Source: G963664225 sp964538065
GTDB taxonomy: Bacteria > Verrucomicrobiota > Verrucomicrobiia > Limisphaerales > UBA1319
Direction of reading: 5' to 3'
DNA: 64,000 nt
NCBI GenBank assembly: GCA_964538065.1
Contig: CAZIDG010000005.1
Span: 27,131-91,130 of the forward strand
Part shown: one piece after another, positions 1 through 10,385 of the stretch
How the letters are laid out: each line of letters opens with the position of its first letter
Position numbering within the stretch: position 1 is the first letter of the stretch
Made by a program: the position numbers and the translations under genes
The notes under the pieces: generated by a model
Seen by the model: only the letters and a program-made list of their open reading frames with translations
Told to the model about the DNA's origin: nothing
Databases searched by the model: none

Positions 1-141
1 CATGCATCGCGCCCCTTGCTTGCGCAGTTGTTCCTCCGGCATGTGGAGGTGGTATTCCTTCCAGTCGCGAATCCGCTCCAGAGGAGTCCGATCAGCCGGC
101 AGTTCACGCAAATATTCCAAAAATCCAGTCGGTTTGCCCAT
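1..141 (-). CDS. gltD: Glutamate synthase (NADPH) small subunit, N-terminal fragment
   Basis: The first 47 codons are present; the gene runs off the left edge. It begins MGKPTGFLEYLREL and ends at ...KQGARCM, the usual start of the GltD beta subunit, in which the next residues carry the Cys ligands of a 4Fe-4S cluster. GltD passes electrons from NAD(P)H through FAD and Fe-S centres to GltB, so that glutamine and 2-oxoglutarate give two glutamates. It lies 38 bp downstream of gltB on the same strand, so a gltBD operon is expected. No strong ribosome binding site is visible before the ATG. The assignment rests on the N-terminal match and the gltB neighbour; the FAD domain is outside the window. 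Confidence 0.9.
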   Translation of the reverse strand, partial: MGKPTGFLEYLRELPADRTPLERIRDWKEYHLHMPEEQLRKQGARCM

Positions 142-179
142 GTCTTGTCTCGTGGTTGAACGTTTCTCGGTTAAGTGGT

Positions 180-3100
180 CTAGCCTCCGCCCACGCGCGC
201 CGTGTCGAGCGAGTTTTCCTTGAAGGCAGCCATGACGGCTTCCTCGCCGCTGAGCCCGGATTTGGTGACCCGGTCCATGGCCTGCAACATGCGCTTGTAA
301 TCCTTGGGCATCACCTTGACGAATTTCGTCACATAATGATCCCACAAGGCCAGTACCTTCCAAGCCTTCTGGCTCTTCGTGTATTCGGCGTGGCGCTTGA
401 TCATCTGACGCACCTTCTCCGCTTCCTCGGCACCTTCGATGCGTTCCAGATTGACCATCTGCATATTGCAGCGGCCTTTGAAGTCTCCCGCCTCATCCAG
501 CACATAGGCAACACCGCCGGACATGCCGGCCGCAAAATTGCGACCAGTCTGCCCCAGAACCACCACGGAACCGCCTGTCATGTATTCACAGCCATGGTCA
601 CCCACCGATTCCACCACGGCATTCACACCGCTGTTACGCACGCAGAACCGTTCGCCCGCCATGCCCCGGATGTAAGCCTCACCGCTGGTGGCGCCATAGA
701 GTGCCACGTTGCCAATGATGATGTTTTCCTCTGCCACAAAGGTCGAGCCTTCCGGNNNNNNNNNNNNNNNNNNNNNNNNNNNNNNNNNNNNNNNNNNNNN
801 NNNNNNNNNNNNNNNNNNNNNNNNNNNNNNNNNNNNNNNNNNNNNNNNNNNNNNNGTGCCACGTTGCCAATGATGATGTTTTCCTCTGCCACAAAGGTCG
901 AGCCTTCCGGCGGATACACGATGAGCTTGCCTCCCGATAATCCCTTGCCGACATAGTCGTTGCTGTCACCCTCGAGAATGAGGGTAACGCCCTTGGGCAC
1001 AAAGGCGCCGAAGCTCTGGCCTGCGGAACCCTTGAAATGAAGTTGAATTGTGTCTTCGGGCAAGCCTTCCACCCCGTACCGGCGCGTGACCTCGCTACCG
1101 AGCATCGTGCCCACAACACGGTTGCGGTTGCGGATGGGCAGCACGGCCCGCACCTTTTCCTTGCGCTCCAGCGCTGGCTGGCACAGCCGGATCAGGTACT
1201 GCTTGTCGATCGACAGGTTCAATCCGTGATCCTGCGGCATCTGGCAGTAGGCCCCCACCGATGCAGCCACCTTCGGCTGGTAGAGGATGTTGGAGAAATC
1301 CAATCCCCGGGCTTTCCAATGATCCACCGCCTTTTTGACCTCCAGGCGGTCGATGTGTCCCACCATCTCGTTCAACGTGCGGAAACCCAACTGCGCCATC
1401 AATTCGCGGACTTCCTGGGCAATAAACCGCATGAAGTTGACCACGTAATCCGGCTTGCCGGAGAAATTCTTGCGCAACTGCGGATCCTGCGTCGCCACGC
1501 CCACCGGGCAGGTGTTGAGATGGCAGACGCGCATCATGATGCAGCCCAAAACCACCAGCGGCGCCGTGGCGAAACCAAATTCCTCCGCCCCCAGCAGCGC
1601 GGCGATCACCACATCGCGCCCCGTCTTCAACTGGCCGTCGGTCTCCACAACGATGCGGCTTCGCAGGTTGTTGAGCAGGAGCGTTTGATGCGTTTCCGCC
1701 AACCCCAGTTCCCAGGGAATGCCCGCGTGCTTGATGCTCGACAGGGGCGATGCGCCCGTGCCGCCATCATAGCCGCTGATCAGCACCACATCGGCATGGG
1801 CCTTGGCCACACCCGCAGCCACGGTGCCCACACCCACTTCGGACACCAGTTTGACGCTGATCCGCGCCCGGTCATTGGCGTTCTTAAGGTCGTGAATCAA
1901 TTCCGCCAGGTCTTCAATCGAGTAAATGTCGTGATGCGGCGGCGGCGATATGAGCCCCACCCCCGGCGTTGAATGGCGGACCTTGGCGATCCAGGGATAC
2001 ACCTTGGTACCGGGCAACTGCCCGCCTTCGCCCGGCTTGGCGCCCTGGGCCATTTTGATCTGCAATTCCCGGGCGTTCACCAGGTACAGGCTGGTCACCC
2101 CAAACCGCCCTGAGGCCACCTGCTTGATCGCGCTGTTCTTGGAATCCCCGTTGGACTCGAGCGTGTAACGGGCCGGGTCCTCACCGCCTTCCCCGGTGTT
2201 GCTCTTGCCCCCAATCCGGTTCATGGCAATCGCCAGGGCCTCATGAGCCTCCTTGCTGATCGATCCATAGGACATCGCACCGGTCTTGAACCGTTTCATG
2301 ATGCTCTCCACGGATTCGACTTCTTCCAGGGGCACCGGCTCGGACGCGAACTTGAAGTTGAGCAACCCCCTCAATGTGGCCAGGTTTTTCGCCTGGTTGT
2401 TCACCGCCGCTGTGTAGTCCTTGAACAGCTCGTATCGGTTCGTGCGCGTCGCCAATTGCAGCTTGTAAATGGTTTCAGGATTGAACAGATGGAATTCCCC
2501 ATCGTTGCGCCATTGATACAAACCGCCGGTCTCCAGCACCACACCCTCCGGCATCCGGGCCGGATACGCTGTTTCATGCCGGATCAGCGCTTCGCGCGCA
2601 ATGGTGGCAACGTCGATCCCCTCGATCCGCGACGGTGTCCAGGTGAAATATTTGTCCACCACCGCCTTGTTCAACCCCACCGCTTCAAATATCTGGGCGC
2701 CACGATAGCTCTGGATGGTCGATATGCCCATCTTCGAGATCGTCTTCACCACGCCCTTGACTGCTGCCTTGATGTAGTTTTTGACGGCCTGCTCATGCGT
2801 GATGTTTTCGAGCATCCCTTCATGGATCATGTCGTCCAGCGTTTCAAACGCCAGGTAGGGATTGATCGCTCCGGCACCGTAGCCAATAAGGAGGGCAAAA
2901 TGATGGACTTCGCGAGGCTCGCCCGACTCAAGCACCAGCCCCACACGCGTCCGGCTTCCATTGCGGATAAGATGATGGTGCATGCCCGACACCGCAAGCA
3001 ACGCCGGGATCGGCGCCTGTTCCGCGCTCACGCCGCGATCGGACAGGATCAGGATGTTCACACCCTGTGCAATCGCCTCGTCGGCCTTTTTGTATAACTG

Positions 3101-4969
3101 AGCCATCGCCCGTTCCATCCCTTCGCCACCCTCGGAGGCCTTAAAGAGAATGGGCAGCGTGATCGATTTGAAGTCGGGCAGGTTGACATGCGTCAGCTTC
3201 GCAAATTCCTCGTTGCTCAGAATGGGATAGTGCAGCTTGATCAGCCGGCAGCTTTCCGGCTCCGGATTCACCAGATTACGCTCAGAACCAATGGTCGTGA
3301 TCGTGGAGGTGATGATCTCCTCACGAATCGAATCGATCGGAGGGTTGGTCACCTGGGCAAATAGCTGTTTGAAATAACTATAGAGAGGCTGGGGCTTGTT
3401 GGACAACACCGCCAGCGGGGTGTCGTTACCCATCGATCCCACCGGCTCGACGCCCAGGCGCGCCATGGGAGCCATGACAATACGCAGGTCTTCGTATGTA
3501 TATCCAAAGGCCTGCTGTCGCTGCAACACGGTGTCGTGATCGGGTTCGGGAATATGAGGAGCATCCGGAAGCTCCTCCAAATCAACCTGATATTTGTCCA
3601 GCCACTGTCGATAGGGCTTCTCCACCGCCATGTGCTCCTTGAGTTCCTCATCGGCAATGATGCGTCCCTGCTCTGTGTCGATCAGGAACATGCGGCCCGG
3701 CTGAAGACGCCCCTTCTGCTGGATCCGGTCTGCCGGGATATCCAAAACCCCGACTTCGGAGGCCATCACCACAAGGTCGTCCTTGGTGACATAGTAACGC
3801 GAAGGCCGTAATCCGTTTCGATCCAGCACCGCACCAATGGTTGTGCCATCCGTGAAGGCGATCGAAGCCGGACCATCCCAAGGCTCCATCAGGCAACTGT
3901 GATATTCGTAAAACGCCTTTTTGCCATCGCTCATGGCTTCATGATTCGACCATGGCTCGGGAATCATCATCATGATGGCATGCGGCAGGGAACGTCCCGA
4001 CAAGACCAGAAATTCCAGACAGTTGTCGAACATGGCCGAATCGCTGCCATCCGTGCAGACGATGGGCATGATCTTCGCCAGATCCTCCCCGAAGAGCTCC
4101 GACTTCAACATGGCCTGCCGGGCATGCATCCAGTTGATGTTGCCCCGCAAGGTGTTGATTTCCCCGTTATGCGCGCAATAACGATAGGGATGCGCACGCG
4201 CCCAACTGGGGAACGTGTTGGTGCTGAAGCGCGAATGCACCAACGCCAGACCCGATTCCATGGCGGGATCCATCAACTCGGGATAGTATTCCTCCAACTG
4301 CTCCGCCATGAGCATCCCCTTGTACACCAACGTCCTGTACGAGAGGCTTGGAATGTAGAAATCCTCGCACCCCTTGATGCCGCCATAACGAATGGCGTTC
4401 TCCACCCGGCGGCGGATCACGTAGAGTTTCCGCTCAAAGGCCAGGTCATCCTCAAGGGCGGGGTTGCGACCGATAAACACCTGCCACATCGAAGGTTCGC
4501 ACCGCAATGCCGTTTCACCCAGGGGGCTGTTGTTCGTGGGTACCCGCCTCCACCCCAACACTTTCTGGCCCTCTTCCTTGATGATCTGTTCAAATATGTT
4601 GCGGCACTTCTCCAACTCGCGGGTGTTCACCGGCATGAACACAAATCCCGTGCCGTATTGACCAAAGGCAGGCAGGGCAAGACCGATCTGTGCACAAGCC
4701 ATCTTGAGGAAGCTGTGCGGCATCTGCATCAGAATGCCCGCTCCATCCCCTGTGTTGCTTTCGCATCCACAGGCCCCGCGATGGCGAAGATTGGTGAGAA
4801 TATTCAGGGCCTGAGTGACAATATCGTGGGATTTTCGTCCTCGGATGTTCACCACGAAACCCACTCCGCAGGCTTCATGTTCAAATTGGGGATCGTAGAG
4901 ACCCTGCTTACCAGGAGCTCTGAGTTGGCCACACTGTTCCGGTTCCATCGAATGCGTGTTACTCATCAT
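180..4969 (-). CDS. gltB: Glutamate synthase large subunit (interrupted by an assembly gap)
   Basis: About 1544 aa once the artificial gap (100 N plus one copy of a 55-bp duplication) is collapsed, close to the usual 1480-1550 aa. Domain order: short propeptide and class-II glutamine amidotransferase with the nucleophile Cys34 (HEACGVGF); central domain; FMN-binding synthase domain (GAMSYGSISKEAHEAL); a C-x5-C-x4-C set (CIMMRVCHLNTC) for the 3Fe-4S cluster; and a C-terminal GXGXG beta-helix that crosses the gap. It hydrolyses glutamine and channels ammonia to 2-oxoglutarate. The ATG at 4969 is followed by a second in-frame ATG at 4966; either could be used. A TATACT -10 lies 22 nt upstream. 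As deposited, the frame changes at the gap, but 155 bp is not a multiple of three, which fully explains this. Confidence 0.96.
756..855. other. Assembly gap (100 N) with 55-bp duplicated flanks
   Basis: Exactly 100 N. The 55 bases before it (701-755) are identical to the 55 after it (856-910). This is a scaffold join of contigs that in fact overlap by 55 bp, not missing sequence. Confidence 0.97.
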
Positions 4970-5340
4970 TAACCTGACTACTTGCGCTTGCAGTATAACC
5001 TATGGTTAAGGTTTTCGCTACTCTCTACGGCCAATTCCGGGAGCAGGCAACACATATTTCGCTATTTTACCTGCCTTTAATTAAGAAATAAGTTTCTTTA
5101 TTTCCGCGCCTCAACAGCATTAGCAAAAGACACACAAGGGTTTAAACCATTCCCAAAAAACGCGCCCTAATGTCAAGATAAGCATTCATAAGATATGATT
5201 ATAATTTTTTGATAACATTCAACATCATGTATCTTGTTAATATTCTAAGCCTTGATCCCCCACCCACTTCCCCTTTCCTGCCCCACCACCGCCCCCTTGG
5301 CGGGCCATCCTTAGCCATGGTTCTTTTTATTGACTTATTT
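4970..5340. other. Intergenic region upstream of gltB
   Basis: 371 bp without a convincing gene, AT-richer than its surroundings. It holds the gltB promoter candidate (-10 at 4992-4997) and a perfect 7-bp inverted repeat, GAAATAA-6 nt-TTATTTC at 5085-5104, about 90 bp upstream of the -10. A short ORF beginning at 5209 runs antisense into the LRR gene and has no coding character. No terminator with a U-tail was seen for the LRR gene that ends at 5341. Confidence 0.6.
4992..5020 (-). promoter_or_regulatory. gltB promoter candidate
   Basis: Reading leftward, a good -10 (TATACT, 4997-4992) has only a poor -35 (TAGCGA) 17 nt upstream. A perfect inverted repeat, TAACC-3 nt-GGTTA (4996-5008), overlaps the -10 edge and could be an operator. 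The predicted leader is about 16 nt. Confidence 0.4.
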
Positions 5341-7986
5341 CTACGGCACAACCATCACACGATAAAACCGGCACCCCACGGGTTTTTCAAGGACGATCCT
5401 CTTTTGCGCAGTCAGGGCGGTGACCACGGTATCGATACTCCATGCCGCCCCCAAGGATTCGGTGCTCTCAACCACATAGGTTGCCCCAGGTACACTCTGG
5501 AAATACAAGGCGTGCTGGAAGGTCTCGATGGGGCCCTTATCCTCTTCGCAAAGCAGGTCTGTTGAGATACTTTCGAATTTCAAGACGGATTCCCTATTCA
5601 ATGGATCCGTGCCCGCCATCATCTCCGATTTGTTGTCCATCCCATCCTCATCCGGATCATCCTCTTCCCCGCAGGCATTCGGATGGCTGTATTCCAAGCC
5701 TGTTGCGCAAACCCACTCGAGGTAAGCACTTTGTGGCATCCAGAGGGCAGTCGGACACCCTGCAAACGTTGTTTCCCACCCCTGGTTTTCATTGCAATAA
5801 TACACGATCACCTGGGCATCGGATTCGAACACACCATTCCCGACATTCACCGGCGCATTCCCTTTGAAAACCACACTTTCCAAGCTATAGCATTGAGCGA
5901 ATGTCCCACTGGCAACGGTGGTGACATCTCCCTCAATCGTCACATTGGTAAGTCCAATGCAGCCTTGAAACATCTTCCAGCCAAGACTCGTGATGTTTTT
6001 GGGGATCACGATGCGTTCCAGGCCCACACAGTAATGAAAAGCCAGGTCATCGATCTGCATCACCGAATTGGGGATCACCCAGATTCCCTGCTTGCCTGAG
6101 GGATACTGAAGAAGCCTGGTTTTTCTCTTGTCGAGTAATACCCCATCCACACTGGCATACGCCGGGTTGTGGGAATCAACCTGGATGCAGGCCAGTGAAA
6201 GGCAGGAATGAAATGCCCCCTGCCCAATCTGAGTCACTGTCTCCGGCACTGATACCCCCTTGACTCCTCCACAGTTGGCAAAGGCATAGGCTTCAATCGA
6301 AGCCACGCTGATGGGAATCGTAAACCAACCGTTTCGTCCCGCCGGATGGCATATTAGCCTGCTTTGCCCCTTGTTGTAGAGAACCCCACCCACACTGCTG
6401 TATACCGGATTGAACGGTGCGACTGTTATGGACGCCAGGTTGACACAGCCGGCAAACGCTTCGGGAGCAATGTTCAACACGCTCTCCGGTATGGATACGG
6501 TGATGAGTCCAAAGCAGTTGTTGAAGGCCTTGTCTGCTATCTGGTTCACGGTTTCAGGAATCATGCACCGGCCATATTTTCCTCCGGGGAATTGTATGAG
6601 AACGCTTTGTTTCTTATCATACAAAACGCCATCCACACTTTGATAGGTGGGATTGAGCGAATCCACCGTGATGGCCATCATGCTTGCACAGCCACCAAAA
6701 GCCCCCTTTCCAAGCGTGACGACACTGCCGGGAATAGTCACCTCCCCAAGAGAGGTGCAACCCGCAAATGCCGAACAACCAATGTTCGTCACACCATTGG
6801 GGATGACGACCCTCTGCAGACTCTGGCATCCTAAAAAGGCCTCGTCGCCAATTCGAACGACACTGGAAGGTATCTCCACGTTTTGAAGCCGGACACAGTC
6901 ACAGAACGTATCCTCGCCAATGACGGTCAACTGGCCTGGCAGGATGAGTTCGACCATGTTGCTGCAACCCGCAAACGCCGAGTAACCTATTGCGGTAACC
7001 GATTTGGGCAAGCCTACTTGCATTAAACCACTGCACTCCGAAAAGGCCAGGCATCCAACAATTGCAAGACTGCTGGGCAATTCCACCTCGGTGAGTTGAC
7101 TGCACCCCTCAAAAGCTGAATCGCAAATGCGAGTCACCCCATCGGGAACCCTGAAGTATCCCTGTTTGGCGACGGGACACCGCAGGAGGCTTCGGCGTTG
7201 TTTATCGAATAGAACACCGTCTACATCGCTATAACTCAGGTTGGCTTCATCAACCGTAATGGCCACGAGGTTGATGCATTGCTCAAACGCACCCTTCCCA
7301 ATGCTGGAGAGATTGCTGGGTAATGCCAGGTTCACAAAGCCAGAACAGCCTCGGAATGCCCCATACCCAACAATCGTCAACTGGCTGGGAATCAATGGAT
7401 CAGAAAGAACAACACATTGTGCAAACGCCTCATCTCCAATAGAGATCACACCCTCTGGCATCGTGATGCGTTCCAGATTCTGGCAACCATAAAAGGCGGC
7501 ATTTCCAATGGCCACAACACTGTCGGGAACCTTGTATTCTCCTGGTCTGCCCGCTGGACATTGTAGGAGTGTAGAGACCTTTTTGTCGAATAAGACGCCC
7601 TCCACACTGGCATAGACTGGATTCTCCCCTGTGACAGTAATGTTCTGAAGACGGGCACACCCCCGAAAAATGCCTTCTCGAATCGAGACGACCCCATTGG
7701 GTATTGCAATACTCACAAGTCGTTCAGCCCCAGTAAACAGACCTCCCCCAATTCCTGTCACTGCTGTTCCATCGATGACATCAGGAATGACGACTTGCCC
7801 ATCGCTGCCCGTATACCCAGTGATGGTTACAGTGCCACCCGCACGCTGGTACACGAAATCTCCATACACCGCCGCGTCAGTCTTTGGGGCACTGAGCCCT
7901 AATGTAAAAAGAAATATCCACCATCCAGATGGATGGAGGGACCAATAACGCTGGCATCTCCGCAAAAAACACTGAAAGCTTTTCAT
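5341..7986 (-). CDS. BspA-type leucine-rich-repeat secreted protein
   Basis: 881 aa. The start at 7986 is chosen because AGGAGGA lies 6 nt upstream, one of the few clear Shine-Dalgarno sites here; the reading frame stays open further upstream to 8115. A basic, hydrophobic signal segment (about residues 10-38) is followed by roughly twenty TpLRR/BspA repeats (for example SAFAGCSNMVELILP). Five copies of a longer insert of the form NPxYxSVDGVLxDK interrupt them at intervals. Near the C-terminus there is an acidic, calcium-binding-like stretch (DPDEDGMDNKSEMMAGTDPL), then a small beta module ending FYRVMVVP, as often seen at the end of exported verrucomicrobial proteins. BspA repeats are known from surface adhesins; the ligand is unknown. 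Confidence 0.85.
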   Translation of the reverse strand: MKSFQCFLRRCQRYWSLHPSGWWIFLFTLGLSAPKTDAAVYGDFVYQRAGGTVTITGYTGSDGQVVIPDVIDGTAVTGIGGGLFTGAERLVSIAIPNGVVSIREGIFRGCARLQNITVTGENPVYASVEGVLFDKKVSTLLQCPAGRPGEYKVPDSVVAIGNAAFYGCQNLERITMPEGVISIGDEAFAQCVVLSDPLIPSQLTIVGYGAFRGCSGFVNLALPSNLSSIGKGAFEQCINLVAITVDEANLSYSDVDGVLFDKQRRSLLRCPVAKQGYFRVPDGVTRICDSAFEGCSQLTEVELPSSLAIVGCLAFSECSGLMQVGLPKSVTAIGYSAFAGCSNMVELILPGQLTVIGEDTFCDCVRLQNVEIPSSVVRIGDEAFLGCQSLQRVVIPNGVTNIGCSAFAGCTSLGEVTIPGSVVTLGKGAFGGCASMMAITVDSLNPTYQSVDGVLYDKKQSVLIQFPGGKYGRCMIPETVNQIADKAFNNCFGLITVSIPESVLNIAPEAFAGCVNLASITVAPFNPVYSSVGGVLYNKGQSRLICHPAGRNGWFTIPISVASIEAYAFANCGGVKGVSVPETVTQIGQGAFHSCLSLACIQVDSHNPAYASVDGVLLDKRKTRLLQYPSGKQGIWVIPNSVMQIDDLAFHYCVGLERIVIPKNITSLGWKMFQGCIGLTNVTIEGDVTTVASGTFAQCYSLESVVFKGNAPVNVGNGVFESDAQVIVYYCNENQGWETTFAGCPTALWMPQSAYLEWVCATGLEYSHPNACGEEDDPDEDGMDNKSEMMAGTDPLNRESVLKFESISTDLLCEEDKGPIETFQHALYFQSVPGATYVVESTESLGAAWSIDTVVTALTAQKRIVLEKPVGCRFYRVMVVP

Positions 7987-8120
7987 GAAATCCTCCTCTT
8001 CGTTTGGGGTGATGCTCAACGCCACGCGTTTTGGACCAATCCACGTCACCTCCCCCTTCCCCACCCAAGCCTTGGGCTCAAAGGGTGTCGGTTTCATAAC
8101 CGAGCGCACCGACACATCTA

Positions 8121-8142
8121 CTGTCCTATGACACTATGACAG
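8121..8142. promoter_or_regulatory. Operator-like repeat over the LRR promoter -10
   Basis: An exact tandem duplication CTATGACA CTATGACA (8126-8141) sits inside a larger inverted repeat CTGTC...GACAG (8121-8142). It covers the predicted -10 of the leftward LRR gene, a position typical of a repressor site. Confidence 0.4.
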
Positions 8143-8160
8143 TCTAAAGCCTTTTGTCAA
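8133..8160 (-). promoter_or_regulatory. Promoter of the LRR protein gene
   Basis: Reading leftward: consensus -35 TTGACA (8160-8155), 16-nt spacer, -10 CATAGT (8138-8133). The leader would be about 140 nt, ending in a strong Shine-Dalgarno site. Confidence 0.5.
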
Positions 8161-8597
8161 TGCGGTGCGCTTGTTTGTTTGTAAAATTCCTCCGGGTTGA
8201 CCTCTTAATGTACCATCGCAACGTTCACCGTTTGAACCAATTACATCCCTTTGATATCCTACTACGTGTTGTTTGTTGTCACACCAGGATGCTTTGTTCC
8301 TTTCATCTCAACGGTGGGACCAGCACCACCAATGACGACCATTGGTGCGCCCCGGCTCAAGAAGAGACCTTTGCCCTAAGAGCGGAACCAGCCAGCCACT
8401 GTCTTGAAAATAAAAAGTGTTCGTTTCACCCAAGGAGTTGGACAGATGGACCGGGAAGACGACTCAAAGAAACCAGAATTTTTTAATCGGCATCAAAGAA
8501 CGGTACACGACCTTTTGGATATTCATTAGTCCTTCATAATTTGTTGGTTACGTTAATATGGACAACTTGTATCTCCCTCCCTCCCTAAAATCCCCTC

Positions 8598-8625
8598 TTG
8601 CACTTCCGCCCTGCGTCTTTAAGCT
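8598..8625 (+). promoter_or_regulatory. prfC promoter candidate
   Basis: TTGCAC-16 nt-TAAGCT, with the -10 ending 14 nt before the GTG start at 8640. The predicted leader is about 8 nt and no Shine-Dalgarno sequence is present. The TTG at 8598 that an ORF caller would pick as start is the -35 box here. Confidence 0.45.
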
Positions 8626-8639
8626 CCCCTCCCCTGATT

Positions 8640-10286
8640 GTGGATATTCGAGCTGAAATAGAAAAACGTCGCACTTTCGCCATCATCTCCCACCCCGACG
8701 CGGGTAAGACGACGATGACTGAGAAGTTGCTTCTTTATGGTGGTGCCGTGCAACTGGCTGGGTCGGTCACTGCCCGAAAACAGGAACGGGCCACCACGTC
8801 CGACTGGATGGAACTGGAGCGTAAACGCGGCATATCCATCAGTTCCACCGCACTTCAATTCGATTACGCGGGTTATCGGATCAATTTGCTCGACACTCCC
8901 GGCCATAAGGATTTCTCCGAGGATACGTACCGTGTTCTCACTGCTGTCGATGCCGTGGTCATGCTCATTGATGCCGGCAAGGGCATTGAAAGCCAGACGC
9001 TGAAACTTTTTGAGGTCTGCCGCCAGCGCAAGGTGCCCATCTTCACCTTCATGAACAAGTGCGACCGCCCGACGCGTGAACCCATCGACCTGCTCGATGA
9101 ATTGGAGAAAGTCCTGCAACTGAAGACGTTCCCCATGAACTGGCCCATGGGAACAGGGGTGGACTTCAAGGGTGTTTACGACCGTCTCAACCGCCAGGCC
9201 CACCTGTTCGAACGCACGGTTGGAGGCGCCTATCGGGCCCCTGTATCCGTGGCCCGCCTCGACGATCCAGTCATCAAGGATCGCCTGGATGAGGCCAGTT
9301 TTCGCAAAATCTCCGAGGAACTCGAAATGCTGGACCTGGCGGGTGCGGAGTTCGATCGCGAAGCCGTTCTTGCCGGTACGCTCACGCCGGTTTTCTTTGG
9401 CAGCGCCATGAACAACTTTGGCGTGCAGCTGCTGCTGGACCATTTTCTGAAACATTCTGCGAGCCCGCGCCCTCGCGCCACCCCCAACGGCATCATCCGT
9501 CCGGAACACCCGGAGTTCTCGGGTTTCATTTTCAAGATCCAGGCCAACATGGATCCCAAACACCGGGATCGCATCGCCTTTGTGCGGGTCTGTTCGGGAA
9601 AATTTGAACGCGATATGGTGGTGACGCATTCCCGGACGGGTAAAAAGATCCGGCTCTCCAATTCCCACAAGCTCTTTGCTCGCGAACGTGAAACCGTGGA
9701 CGAGGCCTGGCCCGGGGATATCGTTGGTCTGGTGGGCCACTCTGAGTTTGGCATTGGAGACACACTTACCTCCAATCCGTCCATTCGTTATCACGAAATC
9801 CCGCGTTTCACACCGGAGAGTTTTGCCTATCTGCACAATCCCAACACTGGCAAATACAAACAGTTTCGCCAGGGTTTGGAACAACTGCTTCAAGAGGGCG
9901 TCATCCAGGTGTTGCACCTGCACGACAGCATTATCAAGGTGCCTCTTCTGGCTGCAGTAGGACCTCTCCAGTTTGAAGTGGTCCAATATCGTCTGATGTC
10001 CGAATACGGCGCAGAAAGTCGTCTGGAAAGCACCCCATGGAACGTCATTCGCTGGTTGCCTCAAGGGTTTACCCAGGAACAATGCGCCCAACTGCAACTG
10101 CCTACAGGAGCCAGACTGGCCTGGGATTCAGACCGTAATAATGTCATCCTTTTTGCCAATGATTGGTCTGCCAACTATTTCCTCCAGACCAATAAGGTGG
10201 AGTTGACCGCCTTGCCGCCCCAAAGCATGCCTCTGGATGCCATGCAGCCTCTGGCCGGTCTTGAGGATGAGAATGGTCAAAATTAA
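8640..10286 (+). CDS. prfC: Peptide chain release factor 3
   Basis: 548 aa from the GTG at 8640 (VDIRAEIEKRRTFAIISH); the family usually starts about ten residues before RRTFAIISHPDAGKT, which fits this start rather than the TTG at 8598. RF3 is a translational GTPase that removes RF1/RF2 from the ribosome after termination. The G-domain motifs are G1 SHPDAGKT, the G3 motif DTPGHKDFSEDTYR and G4 NKCD, followed by the domain II and III beta barrels. Length is close to the E. coli protein (529 aa). No terminator is evident before the small membrane protein genes that follow on the same strand. Confidence is high for function, moderate for the start. Confidence 0.93.
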   Translation: MDIRAEIEKRRTFAIISHPDAGKTTMTEKLLLYGGAVQLAGSVTARKQERATTSDWMELERKRGISISSTALQFDYAGYRINLLDTPGHKDFSEDTYRVLTAVDAVVMLIDAGKGIESQTLKLFEVCRQRKVPIFTFMNKCDRPTREPIDLLDELEKVLQLKTFPMNWPMGTGVDFKGVYDRLNRQAHLFERTVGGAYRAPVSVARLDDPVIKDRLDEASFRKISEELEMLDLAGAEFDREAVLAGTLTPVFFGSAMNNFGVQLLLDHFLKHSASPRPRATPNGIIRPEHPEFSGFIFKIQANMDPKHRDRIAFVRVCSGKFERDMVVTHSRTGKKIRLSNSHKLFARERETVDEAWPGDIVGLVGHSEFGIGDTLTSNPSIRYHEIPRFTPESFAYLHNPNTGKYKQFRQGLEQLLQEGVIQVLHLHDSIIKVPLLAAVGPLQFEVVQYRLMSEYGAESRLESTPWNVIRWLPQGFTQEQCAQLQLPTGARLAWDSDRNNVILFANDWSANYFLQTNKVELTALPPQSMPLDAMQPLAGLEDENGQN

Positions 10287-10346
10287 GGGCTGATCCCCAC
10301 CGGACGGGTTGACCCTGCGACTGCCTTGATGGTTCTGAGATGACGC

Positions 10347-10374
10347 TGGACAAGCAGGGCCCAAACGTTACAGT
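10347..10374 (+). promoter_or_regulatory. Promoter candidate for the small membrane protein pair
   Basis: TGGACA-16 nt-TACAGT; the -10 ends 11 nt before the ATG at 10386, so the leader would be about 5 nt. Confidence 0.4.
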
Positions 10375-10385
10375 CCTTCTTCAAG

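Larger units (their letters stand above)
7987..8639. other. Long divergent intergenic region (LRR gene / prfC)
   Basis: About 650 bp. It holds the leftward LRR promoter (8133-8160) with an overlapping tandem repeat, the rightward prfC promoter (8598-8625), and an 8-bp perfect palindrome, CACCAATG-5 nt-CATTGGTG, at 8327-8347. A 110-codon frame at 8154-8486 has low-complexity, unconserved-looking sequence and is not called. A small RNA or operator in the middle of the region cannot be excluded. Confidence 0.5.

Noticed and set aside
180..4969. Apparent split or frameshift of gltB
   Set aside because: Explained by the false gap with a 55-bp duplication.
8154..8486. 110-codon frame between the LRR gene and prfC
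   Set aside because: No motif, no start signal, unlikely composition.
8598..8639. TTG start of prfC at 8598
   Set aside because: It coincides with a -35 box and adds residues not found in the family; GTG 8640 fits better.
8619..10097. 492-codon open frame opposite prfC
   Set aside because: Shadow of a certain gene; no motif and no start signals.
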